Source: Artocarpus heterophyllus (taxonomy: Eukaryota > Streptophyta > Magnoliopsida > Rosales > Moraceae). From it: DNA of 64,000 nucleotides. The notes under the pieces were generated by a model. It worked only from the letters and a program-made list of their open reading frames with translations, was not told where the DNA came from and did not search any database. Below are positions 22,784 to 35,181 of the stretch, piece by piece (position 1 is the first letter of the stretch; each line of letters opens with the position of its first letter). Where the stretch lies: assembly GCA_025403435.1 (NCBI GenBank), contig CM046333.1, positions 38,841,127-38,905,126 on the forward strand, in the 5' to 3' direction. A program made the translations under genes and the position numbers.

Positions 22784-23011
22784 CTAGTGATGATGCGGAT
22801 CAGGGCCACCGGGGGACTGCCGCTGGGGCTTGACATGTCTTCCGAGTTGTCTCATGAAACTATCCTTCAACACTTGTTTGGCACTCTCCATCATGACATG
22901 TTGTCTGGCCTTGTTTGAGAACGGTACTGAGCCAGGAGATGACCGAGTCTCGTGGGACGGAACCAAGACCAACATGAGAAGAAGACACAGCAAGAGTTTT
23001 GGACGGCACAT
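22784..23011 (-). CDS. CLE: CLE-family signalling peptide precursor
   Basis: Encodes a small secreted pre-propeptide. The mature arabinosylated dodecapeptide would be perceived by CLV1/BAM-type receptor kinases. Seen: a hydrophobic signal peptide straight after the chosen start (MCRPKLLLCLLLMLVLV, residues 1-17 of 75), a short variable domain, and at the extreme C-terminus the CLE motif RQSPGGPDPHHH with the conserved Arg1, Pro4, Gly6, Pro7, Asp8, Pro9, His11. It is closest to the RxSPGGPDPxHH peptides of the Arabidopsis CLE1-CLE7 group; Gln at position 2 and His at positions 10 and 12 are variants. An in-frame ATG at 23059 would add 16 residues, but it lies only about 35 bases from the TATA box and would put charged residues before the signal peptide, so I prefer 23011. 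There is no intron, as is usual for CLE genes. Confidence 0.88.
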   Translation of the reverse strand: MCRPKLLLCLLLMLVLVPSHETRSSPGSVPFSNKARQHVMMESAKQVLKDSFMRQLGRHVKPQRQSPGGPDPHHH

Positions 23012-23091
23012 TGTGTAAAAATCACACTGAGCTTTGACAATGGCCTCTTTCAAAACCAACTCAATTTGGAGACTTAGACCTACAAGTTCTG

Positions 23092-23101
23092 GGTATATAT
23101 A
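23092..23101 (-). promoter_or_regulatory. TATA box of the CLE gene
   Basis: Minus strand CTATATATACC. Transcription starting about 30 bases downstream (near 23062) would leave a leader of about 50 bases to the ATG at 23011 but only about 3 to the ATG at 23059. Confidence 0.6.
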
Positions 23102-23507
23102 GACGCCAATCCTTTCTATTCTAGCTTCCTACTTGGCATAAAAGCACAAAGAAATTCAAATGTGTGAAAATAAATACATAACTAATATGTTCCTACAAAT
23201 AATTATATATATTCATGTTCGTTATGCATATCCTCTTTGTGATATAGGCAAGTTAATTATGTAAAATTAGCCATAAGCCTTTCAGCCTAATTATTTTGCG
23301 TCCGAAACCTAAAAGTTAAACACAGCAATTGGTGTTTATTTATTTCTTTATCTATTTGTTTTGGTGGAACTTATTCATTGACAATGGAAAGAAAGAACAG
23401 CAAATGGAAGTACCACCTCCTCAACTTTTCCTAAACCACTAAGGCCTTAGGGCCACTATTTTGGTGTCTCCACATTGACAGCTATGCAACTCTAGGTAGA
23501 CACATAT

Positions 23508-23556
23508 GTATGTGTGTGTGTATACATATATATATCTATATATATATATATATATG
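23508..23556. repeat. TG/TA microsatellite
   Basis: A short TATGTGTG run passes into a long TA run. ORFs overlapping it are artefacts of the repeat. Confidence 0.85.
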
Positions 23557-24418
23557 TAGACTCGGATGTGGGAAATCCACCGAAAGGGCGGCTAAGTGCT
23601 GCCAAGCAAACTTTTTTCTCTATCCTTTTTATTTTCTGTTCATATTCATCCAATCTTATCCTTTGCTGTTTTCCTGTTCTCTCTTTCCTATATTTGAGCC
23701 TCTATAATGGTAATTGAAACATATACACGAACAATGTCGTTTACCAAAGAAACAAAAAAAAGAGAGGAAATTCAAGGCAAAACCATGCTCTTTAATTTGA
23801 AAGCGGTATTTACCTAAATTCTAACCCATGATAGCAGAACGATGGGTTCCTTGCTTGTGCTTCTTCTATGCCTTAATATTTCTAAAAATATTGCAATCCA
23901 AATTGTCTGAATTTGCAATGGGATAGGGATGAAACTGACCATTCTTCTTGTTGGATCCAAAGAATGGAAAAATTGCAAGGTTCGGGTGTATTGACAGTTT
24001 TAATTGAGTTCAAATTGTCTACAAGTTTGAAAGGCAACATTTTTGCACGTACTCACGGTACAATTTTTGTTACAATTGGAATATATTAACTATTTTTAAT
24101 TTCACTTTTAGCGACGGTTCATCACTTTTAGCCACAGGAGAAAGGACTTGTCAAATTGATTCTCTGAGATTTTCATTATATTCAGTCTAGATATAGCGCC
24201 AGTGTCACCACAAAGGGGAGATGATAAATGCCATGAATTTTCACTCTTTCAAAAAAAACAATTAGTTTAACACATGAATGCGCACGAGTCTCTGCCTTCC
24301 TTTTGAAACAGAAGTATATCTATCACCTACATGCGAATGTAAAATGAGCCTCATTGTAAAGCCGCAACACCGATTGGGAATGGCATTAGCCTGGCTGGAA
24401 GGAGAATAACATTATCCT

Positions 24419-24441
24419 ACAACAACAACAACAACAACAAC
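24419..24441. repeat. (CAA)n microsatellite
   Basis: Seven or so CAA units just downstream of the GrpE stop codon, in its likely 3' UTR. Confidence 0.85.
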
Positions 24442-24538
24442 GCGTTCGTCTATGGAGCCAGATTATACCCAATTGGCCGATGGAGGAGATGTGCTCGGAC
24501 ATTGCATTGAGCTTGCACAAAAATTTTCTATCGTTCAT

Positions 24539-26999
24539 CTATTCCAGCAGAGCTGCGGTCATCCCTGACGATGCAGGGGCTGTTGAGCCTGCCTTTCTAC
24601 CAGGCCCTGAAGAGACTTTTACCATCGCTGGTCTCAAAAGCCGATCTCCAAGTAGGAAACCGCGACGAAATTCCTGAATTATAATCCCTTCCTTCAACTC
24701 ATGAGACTCCTCACGAGCAATGGCCTCGTGCAGCTGCGGCAAATAATTATTAGACCTTAGCATATGATACCAGAGGATATATGAAGTTTCGGTTCGTTTT
24801 TGTTATGCTAAACATCTCCATGTTGCCTCACATGATGTTGAACCTTATTAATAAGTACAATAGACGGTAAACACAAGATTTAGCCCTGATACAGTACATG
24901 TATCACTCTAAAATCAAAGTCATATACAAACACTTCGATTCACAATGAAATCATGAATGACAAATTATATAGGACCATAGTTATAACGATCGCCAAAAGT
25001 TGATCGTAAAATAACTATAACATTTTGTAAATAAAAATTGGCGATTTCAAAGGTGAGTTTTATGGTTTTACTTAATGGTTTCATAATACCGTCCTTTCTC
25101 TTGACCAATCCAAATTTATGGAGTAGCAAACGATTTGAGACAGGGCAATGCCCAACATTTTCCACCTCAATTCCATCAAAATTCCAGCATAACAATGATT
25201 ATCATTAATGACTGTAACCAGAAATAAAGCAGAGCAGAGCTTATAAAACTAGAAAATCAATCAACAATGAATTTACAGAATAAAAAAAAAAAACCTTAAA
25301 TACTTCTCATATCATATACTTACTGAAGGATCGAAAGGCTTCTGCACTGTCGGTACAACAGCAACATGCAAGCTCCGCATTATCTCCACAAATTGCTTAT
25401 AAATACCCTGATAACTGGCATCAATCGTTTTTTCTATTTCTGTTTCAGGTTTAATTTGTTGTTTCGCTCTCTCAAAATTGTCCACCATGGGCAAAAGACT
25501 TTCAATTACTCCTCCTTGAGCATCAGTCCTAACAGAAAGTCTATCCTTTTCAGTTCTTTTCCTAAAATTATCAAAATCTGCTTGTAAGCGTACATATTTC
25601 TCCTTCCCAGATTTTATTTCCGCCGTCAAAGTTGACACTTTCTCAACTAATTCATCCTGTTCATTTCCAATTACGTCTATGCTACCCTCAATGTCAGATA
25701 TGGTCTGTTCATCTCCATCAAGGATAGCTTCCTTGTAAAGATTAAGAAGGGTCTTTAAACTAATTTTTCTAGTTTCCAATGTTTCTCCATTCAGTCTACT
25801 TTCCTTTTCATCACCTGCCTGGATTGAGAAACAGTTACGAAAGTTAAAAGTACAAGAGATAACATGTTAATCTTAATTGAACTAAACTACAAGGTGTATA
25901 GAAAATTAAAGAAACGAGACAAACACTCGCACGGTTCCATTAAAGACCATTAGTGAATTTATGAAAGCAAAATCTGCCTATTTCCGTCACACCATGACAT
26001 TAACCATAATCATAGAACATCTAAAAAAGTAACTTTTAGAAATCCACTCCTATAGAAAAAAAAAAAAAAAAAAAAAAAGTACCACCAAGGTTTAAAACAA
26101 TGTAAAATAATTTCTGTGAAAAGATCAAACATTCAAAATCAAAAATTACAAAATGAAATTTAGTAATGTTACCCAATAGCAAATCGATGTTTGCAAATGC
26201 ATACATCAAAGTATAATATCTGAAGTACATCTGAGAATCAATAGAAATGTTTCATTTTGACTTTAAGCATTGCGTCATTCATTGCTGGTCTTTAGGTTCC
26301 TTGTTCTGTAAAATTGAATCAACTTAGTTTGTCCATAAGATCTTACTCTCCCGTAACCTATTCTTAGATTCATTTCACCAATGAAACTGAGATAGCATTA
26401 ACCAAAACCATGAATCAAACGATTAAAAGACTAAGATTTTCAGGACATCTTTATACAGAGATTTCACTCGCCTTTGCCTAGATTTGCTTAAACAAATATC
26501 AAATACCACGACGATTCAGCTTAATATCCATTGGGAGTTCTTCCAAGTTCTTGTATAATTGTTTTTTTTTGAAACACCAAGCTCTTGTGTGATCACCATT
26601 GATTATTCTACGAAATCTGCTAATCCTTTCAACAATTCCATTTTCGACTTCGGAAGGATCAAAATCTCGCTATATCCACAACAAAACACTAATCAATGTC
26701 AATCCAAATCAAGCTAATGCACAGGAACATCAAATTAAATTATATTCAATAAAGTAGAGAAGGCATACAGAGGAAGCAACAAAACGCGTTCTGCTGGTCT
26801 TATGGACTGCGAAAGAGCTGGTGCCAGGAAACCCTAGCCGAGCTTGAGAGTGAAAATGGCGGGGACGAGGGAAACAAAGAGTTGCGTTAGGAAGGACTAG
26901 GGATTCGGAGCGATCAGTTGTTGTTGGCTTTGAGGAGGTCAGAGAAGCGGAAGGACGAAGAGGAGCGAGTACGGAGTTGTTAGAGACAGAAAACGCCAT
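24539..26999 (-). CDS. GrpE co-chaperone, organelle (probably chloroplast) targeted, three exons
   Basis: GrpE releases ADP from organellar Hsp70 (DnaK type). Exons, minus strand: 26999-26769 (77 codons), 25818-25324 (165 codons), 24733-24539 (64 codons plus stop), giving 306 residues. Borders are GTATGC...CAG and GTAAGT...CAG, all phase 0. Residues 1-77 are Ser/Thr-rich and poor in acids, a plastid-type transit peptide. Residues about 95-150 form the predicted long coiled coil; ADFDNFRKR (157-165) and LPMVDNFERA (186-195) are core GrpE motifs. The family signature FDPSLHEAI spans the exon 2/3 junction, which supports the splice. The C-terminal beta domain carries FRRGFLLGDRLLRPAMVKVS. The chloroplast rather than mitochondrial call rests on the transit peptide only. 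A (CTT)6 run (27011-27028) sits in the 5' leader. Confidence 0.93.
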
Positions 27000-27010
27000 T
27001 GAAATGGATT

Positions 27011-27028
27011 CTTCTTCTTCTTCTTCTT
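27011..27028. repeat. (CTT)6 microsatellite in the GrpE 5' leader
   Basis: Reads GAA repeats on the transcribed strand, 12 bases upstream of the GrpE ATG. GAA/CTT repeats are common in plant 5' leaders. Confidence 0.85.
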
Positions 27029-27814
27029 AACCTTTGTGTTTTTGTTTGGATTTGGTGTGTAAACCTAAAACCCTATCTCGGACAAGTGGAAGGCGTCAGG
27101 AAGGAACAAACTCGAATTTCTGTCTAGTGTCTTCCCCCCATTAAAGTTGACAGGCATTCCAAAAACACATATAATAAAAATGAATTTCTATGGAGTAATT
27201 ATAAGGGGAATTTTGATAAATTTTATTTTTGGAAGTTATTTTTTATAAATACCGATTATATAATTTTTTTAGATATAAAATGAATTAATATACTTTTTAA
27301 AAATATAACATAACATGTCATTTTCTTTAATAATGTATTTCTTGGATTTATACTAGTAATGGTGTCGTTTCAAGGGTTATTTTTAGAATTATGTGAATTA
27401 TATTATCATATTTTTTTATAAAGTAAAAAAATGTGCTATAAAATTAATTTTTGTGAGAAAAAAAAAAAAAATATTTTCAGGGTTTTTGTGAACGTTTTAA
27501 AAATTATATTAGATAGATTTTCTTTCAACACTGCAAAAATATTTTGATATTATTGATGATATATGAATTTTAAAAAGCATAACATTTTATTCATGTCAAG
27601 ACTTTATAATATAATTAATTTCATAGAAATTCAATAATATTGTTGTCATTTCGTCCTTGCTCAATATTCATATTGAGATTTCAAAACATGATCAATTTCA
27701 TGGGAATATCGATAATGTCTAATTTTTTTTTGTTATTTATTCTTTTTTAAATATGATCTAATTCTTATATTTTGAGAGAACCATAGAATAATATAAAAGT
27801 GATTTCAGTCTTGA

Positions 27815-28110
27815 TAAGACGTTTTCATCTTTAAGGCCATTTTTCCAACGTGCAATAAGCTTATGGTTGATTCCAACTTCCGTTTTTGTGTAACCACACA
27901 TCAGCTCTAATCCGAAAGTTCTTGCAATTAATCACATGAGCCCTTCAATACTTGTGGATTGTTCTCAATTCTTTTACTTTACATTTGTACTTTTTATATA
28001 CTACTCATTTCAAAATTCTATTTTTCTTTCTTATTTATACGCGATAGTTCAGTACTTCAGTTCAATAATTTTACTCACAATCTAGTCTATGATAGTCAAT
28101 GTTGCTGCAA
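27815..28110 (+). repeat. Dispersed repeat, copy 1
   Basis: Shares, in order, 'ataagacgttt.catc', 'gtggattgttctc', 'cactcatttnaa', 'agttcagttcaat' and 'caatctagtc.atgatagtcaa.gt.gc' with the stretch at 29865-30090. Same orientation, about 2 kb apart. Confidence 0.6.
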
Positions 28111-29864
28111 TCTCTTTAATACCATGCTAACAAGGTGTCTAAAGTATTGGTTCAAACCAATAATTTAAACTAATTTTAGTTAAAAATATTATAACATATA
28201 AAAATTTTACTCTGTAATGCATTTTTTTTACATTGTAACACGTAAAGACTTTACATTATAGCAATTAAAAATTTTAGTTGAAACTGATAATGTCAAACAT
28301 ATTATAAATTATAGGCAAGTCTTGAGTTTGGCACCAAACCATTTCAATATATATAGCTTCTTTTGTTGAAAATATAAGTTTGGTCATATTTTGTACAACT
28401 CTCAATTTGTTAAAATGTAATATGCAATGTTATGTTTTTTTCATTATATTTATTAAAGGTTACATGTGAACAAATTAAAAGTTATATAAACTACAAACAA
28501 AGTTATGTTTTCAAATGAAGAAATGTACAAATGTTGTTTGATCAGTTAGATACTAGATTGGAGACTAACCTTAAAAATATATGTATACGTATGTATACAC
28601 AAATCTAATTTCTCTCTTTACCACTTTGAAACAAATTTTGGTCTACCAGGAGAGCTTTCAATTACACTCATGATAAAACAATTCCAAAATGATCACCAAA
28701 ACTGAAACTTCAAAAAATATATATATTAGTTGGAACCATTGACATAAATACAGGTGAAATTTAAAAATTTTGAGATACTAAAACACCTTTTTACTATAAT
28801 ATTAATATTGGCGGATAAGGATTGCGAGGAGCTATGGGGTAAGACAAGATAGGCAGCCTTATGGGTTCATCATGATTAAAGAGTTTTTTTAAGTGTTAGT
28901 TTCTGATCTTGTGAGGAGTTGGGTTCCGTTTTTTGTAACCAGCTTCTTTCTATGATGAGGAAACATCTTTCCCTTTTCATCGTGCATACTATTATACACA
29001 CATCAATATCAAGTCTCTTGTTTTAAAAAATTGATCTCGAAAAATCTACAATATAGTTTGTATAAAAATTTTGCACATATTGTGAAAATTTTAACCAAAT
29101 TTTGATAATATTAATTACAAAATTCAATAGATTTTTCCCTTAAATAATCTACTAGTATTTTATATTTTTAATGTATAAATATTTGTCTTATATGCATTAA
29201 AAATATCAACTTCAGTTTACAATTAATGAATTTAAGATCTAATTATAGCGGGCTCCTCTAAGAGGCTTCTCATGTTTATTATTCTAACAATTAAAACTTT
29301 TAAAACTATAATGGTTATAAAATTTTTAATTATCTTCATCCAAGCATACAACCACCATCTCAGGCAAACAATTGAGATAATTCATAGTTTCCTATTTATG
29401 AAAATACAGTCAAAGAAGTCAATAAACCTATGTGTGACATATTCATAATTATATTCAATACTACTTAAATAACATGTCATGATACAAATCTTGTTTCTAT
29501 CAATATGAAATCTTAGCCATGTTTGAGCCTTACAGACCTTTCTTTTAGTATTGATAAATCTAACATGTATAAAATTTATCATATAAATCATGTTTATTTA
29601 TTTTTTAATATTTATTATATTTTAAAATATTAAAGATATATTTAATACAAAATTTTTATAGTTTTAGATGAAATTTACACCTATATCTATATTCTTTCAA
29701 AAATTTTCATAAAATTAAAATACCGATGGTTTTACTGATGCTAATATTTTCACGCCACTTTTGCACAACTAATGAGTAGTAGACAACAGTAACGCAAGAG
29801 TTAAACTAGTTTTTTTTTTTTTTTAAGTTCTTTATTTTTTATTCATATAATTCGAAATTAAAAA

Positions 29865-30090
29865 ATTGATCCTGATCGCTAATAAGACGTTTACATCCTC
29901 ATGACCACTTTTTAAAGGAGGAATTAAGGGATATTATATCCACGTGGATTGTTCTCGCATTCCTTGAATCACTTCTTTTTTAACATATTATTATCACTCA
30001 TTTTAAGGTCCTCAATTCTTTCGCGTTTACGTTTAATAAGTTCAGTTCAATCGTATTAATCGCAATCTAGTCGATGATAGTCAACGTCGC
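29865..30090 (+). repeat. Dispersed repeat, copy 2
   Basis: Diverged copy of 27815-28110, ending with CAATCTAGTCGATGATAGTC. It probably derives from an old transposable element; no coding capacity. Confidence 0.6.
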
Positions 30091-30507
30091 TAAGGAGAGC
30101 ATCCAATTACTCTCATCACCAAAACCTAAACTTCAAACGATTATCTCGAAACAACTCCATCAGGAACGCACACAACATTCGAAGAGAGAACAGTACTGGA
30201 CAAAAGAAATTTAAAATACCAAACTCCACTTTTAACACTATCACGAGCAATAGACACCAATAACGCAACAATTGCACTCGGACAAAACCACGAGTAACGC
30301 ACAGACTGTGACCAAAACACTCGACCAACTAGTGACCTTAGAGCAAAACCCAGGTACTAGACCAAGGCCTCACCCTTTTATTTCAAGACACCAACGACAC
30401 AACCACGATAGAAACTGCACACAAGCAAACGCAGACACCAAAGTGCAACAAGGACATTAGAGCACCACGACAACTACAAGCATGGCAACAGGAAAGTGCC
30501 TCGAAAA

Positions 30508-31848
30508 TCATTCCTCATCGGATTCAGATTCGGCACTCTCGAGCCATTCCACGAAGGGCTTGACGTTCTTCCAAATTGGAGAGCTTTTGTTGGCACCAAC
30601 CAAACCCTTCTGATACCACTCTAGTATGAGTTCCTCCTCCAAAACGTCGCTGTCGTAGAGAGCTTTGAGAACCAAAGCCACCTCCTTCACAGCTTCAGGG
30701 TTGGCCTTTCCACAGAAGGACTCAATGGCATGCAACAGTAGAGTCTGAGACAGAGATCCCCCCTCTTGAGTGGCTGCTGCCAGATAATTCTTCTTTTTGG
30801 TCACCTCTTTAGCAAACCCTTTACCAACACCTTCAAAGAGAGCTTCGAGTAGGGCATCCATGACTTCCTGGGGTGTTCCAGAGAGCGAGCCCAAAAAGGA
30901 TTGGAGCTGGCTTAAAGAGGAGCCCTTCTTAAGATATGCCTTTATCTCCTCAGCCAGCTTTCCATGGGTGATATCAGCAACACTGCAATTCTCATGCCCA
31001 TCACTCTTGGGCTTCTTTTCACGCTCTGGAGACTTCTTCACCGACTTTTGCTTTTCCTCAGTTGTAGAAAGCATGACCATGTCAGCAGTAACAGCACTTA
31101 GCTGCTCCTGGATACGTTGCTTAGCTGCCTCCAAGGATGTGTCTGTCTGCCACTGCACATCATCATCATCGTCATTGTCAGCAGCATGATCATTCTCATC
31201 AGCCTGGCTGTGCGTAGGCGAGTGATCCTCGTCTGAACCATTGCTTTTCTTCTTGCTTGATGCTTTGGAACTACCGGAAATGCCTTTCTTCTTTCCTGGC
31301 TCCTTCTTAAGCTTCTTTTGCTCCTCATCAGCGGCTTCACCCTCCTTCAGCCGCTCCTTTTCAGCCCTCCTCATTGCCTTCTTGTCCTTTGAAGATTTTT
31401 TCTGCTCCGGAGGATTCTTAAGAATAAAGGTAGTAAGCTTGTCCCTCATGTCAACATCTGAAACAAACCCACATGCCGCACATTTAAGGGTAATCATTTG
31501 TGTCTTAGTAATGACAATCTCAGTTTCAGGGTTCCCACAACCATAGCACTGAACGTATTTCTTGATGAAGTTCTCGAGAAGTCCAGCGAGTTTCGAAGTG
31601 TCGTGAGACCCATTCACAACAGAGGTCCCAGTCTTCTCATCAAACTTGGATTGAGCCCCTAGCTCACAGCCAAAGTACTTGGTGGTGTAGGAAGGAGGTC
31701 TAGCCAAGGCCTTAGCAATCTCCACATTGTTAACAATGTTAGTCTTGATGCCATTTCCCCTGCCTTCAATCTTAGTTATCATTTTTGGCATCTTATACCT
31801 ATAGAAGGCATCATCACGGTTTGAAGCACCAATATTCTGCAGAGCCAT
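30508..31848 (-). CDS. EIF5: Eukaryotic translation initiation factor 5 (eIF5)
   Basis: eIF5 activates GTP hydrolysis by eIF2 in the scanning pre-initiation complex and acts in start-codon choice. 446 residues in one coding exon. Seen: N-terminal GAP domain with RYKMP at 17-21, where R17 corresponds to the catalytic Arg15 of yeast eIF5, and EGRGNGIKT at 28-36; zinc ribbon with C101, C104, C123, C126; a Lys/Glu/Ser-rich linker at about 145-280, including an Asp run ([10 protein letters not shown]); and the C-terminal HEAT-type W2 domain (about 285-446) ending in the acidic tail [12 protein letters not shown] that contacts eIF2-beta and eIF3. Length and order match plant eIF5. The leader is interrupted by an intron (entry 31849-33560). 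Confidence 0.97.
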   Translation of the reverse strand: MALQNIGASNRDDAFYRYKMPKMITKIEGRGNGIKTNIVNNVEIAKALARPPSYTTKYFGCELGAQSKFDEKTGTSVVNGSHDTSKLAGLLENFIKKYVQCYGCGNPETEIVITKTQMITLKCAACGFVSDVDMRDKLTTFILKNPPEQKKSSKDKKAMRRAEKERLKEGEAADEEQKKLKKEPGKKKGISGSSKASSKKKSNGSDEDHSPTHSQADENDHAADNDDDDDVQWQTDTSLEAAKQRIQEQLSAVTADMVMLSTTEEKQKSVKKSPEREKKPKSDGHENCSVADITHGKLAEEIKAYLKKGSSLSQLQSFLGSLSGTPQEVMDALLEALFEGVGKGFAKEVTKKKNYLAAATQEGGSLSQTLLLHAIESFCGKANPEAVKEVALVLKALYDSDVLEEELILEWYQKGLVGANKSSPIWKNVKPFVEWLESAESESDEE

Positions 31849-33560
31849 CTTGTCAAAGTTATGGATTTTATCAGAAGGGACACAAATGAACAGCAGGGCC
31901 TCCTGGGACTAGGGATCTTTTCAGAGACAAGTTACTCGCAACTGGAAAGGGTCGCATAAACAGGTAACCGAGGAAGAGAGTCTTACAGTCCTCTAATAAC
32001 CCAAGATGCATGCAGCCAACTTTATCGGCAGAACTTCTGTTCTTTTTTCTGGACGTAGGACAATACTCTCCAAGCAATCCAATTGATGACAAAAAGAGAG
32101 TGGCCCGCTCAGACATAAAAGAAGCTTCAAACTTGACGCCCTCCACTTTTACAAACTGCTAATAAAGCAGACTTAACTGCCAACTTCCTAAAAAAAAGGT
32201 ATATTATTTTCAGAATCCAAATAAGGTATTACATGAGTATAAAAACATGATATTCCATCCAACAATCAAGGCCTAACAACAAAAATTCAACGATTGCAAA
32301 CAAAAGCACCTCCGGTAACAAGACCCACACTCATTCCCACCCCATTATTTGAAACCCCGGATGACATCATAAACAATCAGAGGACCAAACAAAAGATCAA
32401 CACTGTAAGGAACACATGTATGCAAAGATATTAAGCCCTGAAACAAGCAAACCATTTGACCTAAATATCAAATTGACAGTGAGAAATCCTCGTAGACTCG
32501 CAACTCATCCAGAATATGTTGATCATTTATCAACCATTGTAATCATTTATCAGCCATTGTAATACAGGTCCAATGCATATTAACAAATAACCATAAAAAA
32601 TCTTTGCACTATAAACTAACAGTAATTGAAAAAAAATAACTGGAAATTTGCAATCAGCCTTCATCTTTCCTTCATCGAAAGTTCAATAACTCTGACCAAC
32701 ATCTAAATACAATTATAGTGAATTTAAAACCACAATCATCAAAATCTCTCTCTTTTTTCCCCTGAACACCGGCATCATCTTATTTGCAGCATGGTACCAA
32801 AAGAAAATAGGTTTTACCGATTAACAATTTTACCTATTAACACCTTGATCAGATCTTCTAAAACAGAGTATATACGAACCATTTGCGATTCCAAAACAAT
32901 TATTGACTATGTTTGTTAACAATACAACAAATAAATCAAACTAACATCAAAACAGAGTCATTTATCACCAATTACAAATATACAGCCACTTCTCTTTACC
33001 AGGTTCAATGATTATACAATCAAAACAAGCAATAACAATATAATCGCAATCAACAAAAATTCAAAATAAAAACGAAAAAAATACAGATCGCCGAAATACT
33101 GTTCGGATTAAAAAATTTTACGCAAATAAAAGCCGAAATCGTTCGAGAAGATTTCGATTTTCCGCTTAAGACTAGTCAAAAACCCATAGAACAAAATAAT
33201 CCAAAAACAATCAACAACAAAAATAAACAAAAAATCCTCAGATCTACAAATTTCGCATGATAATATTGCAAAATCGACCGCGCAAACTCAAGATTTTAAC
33301 TCCGATCCAAAAAAAAAAAAAAGAGACAAACAATCCAGAAAAAAAAAAGGAAAAAAGAATCGACAAACATTAAATAAAAAATCATCCATAGAACAATATG
33401 AGAAAATAGAAGAAGCTAGAAGAATTTTACCTGACGAAAAGATGGAAAATCGTCGACGATAGAAGAAGAAGAGAAAACCCTGAGGCTGTGATTTTGCGTG
33501 GTTTAGGCGCGTTGTTAAGAGGAAAAAAGGCTTGTGGAGAAGGCAAAAGAAGCACGCAAT
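31849..33560 (-). promoter_or_regulatory. eIF5 5' leader with long intron, and first exon
   Basis: A 5' exon is inferred at about 33431-33560, ending CGTCAG/GTAAAATTC (donor at 33430). The acceptor is somewhere in 31849-31920; TAGTCCCAG at about 31908-31915 is one candidate. The span between is AT-rich with polypyrimidine tracts, as in plant leader introns. Plant eIF5 genes commonly have one. A 91-codon ORF at 31871-32146 has no family features and I treat it as leader or intron sequence. Confidence 0.55.
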
Positions 33561-35181
33561 TTATATGCGCCGAGTGGTCTTTTTCTTCCTCAAGGAACCC
33601 TACGCGTGACGTGGCTCTTAGGGCAAACTCACTCCTCTCAAATTTTTAATTTTTAATTTTTAATTATTTCTTTTACCGACTTATGATTCCTTTTGCCCTT
33701 GATTATCCTCCTATTTGCAAATCTTGCCCCTTCAATCATGCTCTCCAATCCTTTTTTTTTCTTTTTTTGAATGATGGAATTTTATAGGTCGAGAAAATAA
33801 CGATGAATTTTACAATTTTACACTTAAAAGGTATTCAATGAACATTAAATTTTACATTGAAAGTTTATAACAACCACTTAATAAAAGGACCCCTAACCTG
33901 TTTACTGTTGCATTACTTGATGAACCTTATATTTTGTTTAGTAATTATTCCACTTTCTTTGTTTATTATAGTCTCTAGTAAAATCACGATAGTATGAAAA
34001 ACCTGATAACTTTTCCCTCTTTAGGTATGCAACTTGGGTTTGACCCAAGAATACATCGACCCAATTCGATAACACAATTGAAACAAAAGTGATTCAAATT
34101 AACTTGATTTATTAATTTTTATTAAAAATAAAATAATACAGATAAATAATTTTTGAAACAATAAATTTAACAAAGTTAATTCAAATAAAATAGAAAATAT
34201 AGTATTTATGACCTAAATTTACAAAGTAAACTATAGATAAGTGGTATAAGTAAATAAGGTAACATTTATATTGCTTATATTAATCATAATAATACAGATT
34301 TGTGTGATGTTTTCACTAAACGAGTGACCTATGGATTAACTAGAACTCGACACAAAAATTTACATTTATACAAACACGACCCAAAATGCCACCCTTCTAT
34401 TCATGTGAAGATCAATTTGTTCTTTACTTTTTTTATTGAGTAAATTGCTCGGTAAGTCTCTGAATTATTTAAAAAGTAACTCATTGATCCTCGTTTTTAT
34501 TTTTTTAGCGCAGCTGACTCTGAACTTAGAAGAAAGGTGTAGAAGGATAAATTTAACTGGCGTCCGTGAATTCAACAATCACGTGCTGTACACGTGACTA
34601 ATTTTCAAAGGTGTTTTAGTAAAATAACAATTGTTTATTACATTTTTAACAAAAATAAAACAAAATACAAAAAGATATTAAAACGTTAAAAAAGCAAAAC
34701 AAAGACAAAATCATATCAAAATCAAAATCAAATCAAATACTTTATCAAAATCAAATCAGATCAAACAAAAACGTTAAAATCAAAATTAGTTCAAATACCA
34801 GACCTGACTACTCCTTCTTCTTCTTCTTCTTCTCTCACCCAAACCCACGCCCTCCACCCCAAAAACAACCCCTCCTTTTAGCAACCCAGCTAGTCATGAC
34901 CCACTCTGCCCCCAACCATGGTCGATGACCCAGCTCGTCCCTTAACCACGAACGTCGGCCTAGCTCATCCCTCAAACATGTGATGCCCGACAGATTAGAG
35001 GTGAGGAAGGAGATAAGTTATGGGTTTTCTCTTCCAGTTTGAATTATATAAAAACATGTTGGATTTTTTTTTAATTTTCTTGGGTCTAAAAAGTTGAACC
35101 ATAGGTGAAGGAAGAAGAAGAAAATCTTGTTTTTTTTATCTGAGAAAGATTTTTTTTGTTTTTGTTTTTTTTATTTCTACA
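33561..35181. other. Intergenic DNA between eIF5 and the second LTR
   Basis: No gene supported. AT-rich, with a (CTT)n run and a C-rich block at about 34810-34990. The C-rich block has no conserved frame. Confidence 0.4.

Larger units (their letters stand above)
23102..24538. other. Intergenic DNA between the CLE gene and GrpE
   Basis: No gene. A TG/TA microsatellite lies at 23508-23556. The last 150 bases, including a (CAA)n run at 24419-24441, are probably the 3' UTR of the GrpE gene. Confidence 0.4.
27030..30507. other. Gene-less AT-rich region with a diverged direct repeat
   Basis: No gene supported. A segment at about 27815-28110 recurs, diverged, at about 29865-30090 (listed under repeats). 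From about 30150 to 30500, just downstream of the eIF5 stop codon, the plus strand is strongly A/C-rich and G/T-poor. Small ORFs here lack any recognisable feature. Confidence 0.4.

Noticed and set aside
24480..24677. Plus-strand ORF of 65 codons over GrpE exon 3
   Set aside because: Antisense shadow of the exon that carries the GrpE beta-domain motifs.
30797..31546. Plus-strand ORFs of 101-130 codons over the eIF5 gene
   Set aside because: Antisense shadows of a well-conserved coding exon, with no recognisable domain.
34979..34990. TGTGATGCCCGAC as a possible start of the 35-37 kb LTR
   Set aside because: Alignment with the related LTR at 2299-4658 and the flanking CTACA/CTACG support the start at 35182 instead.
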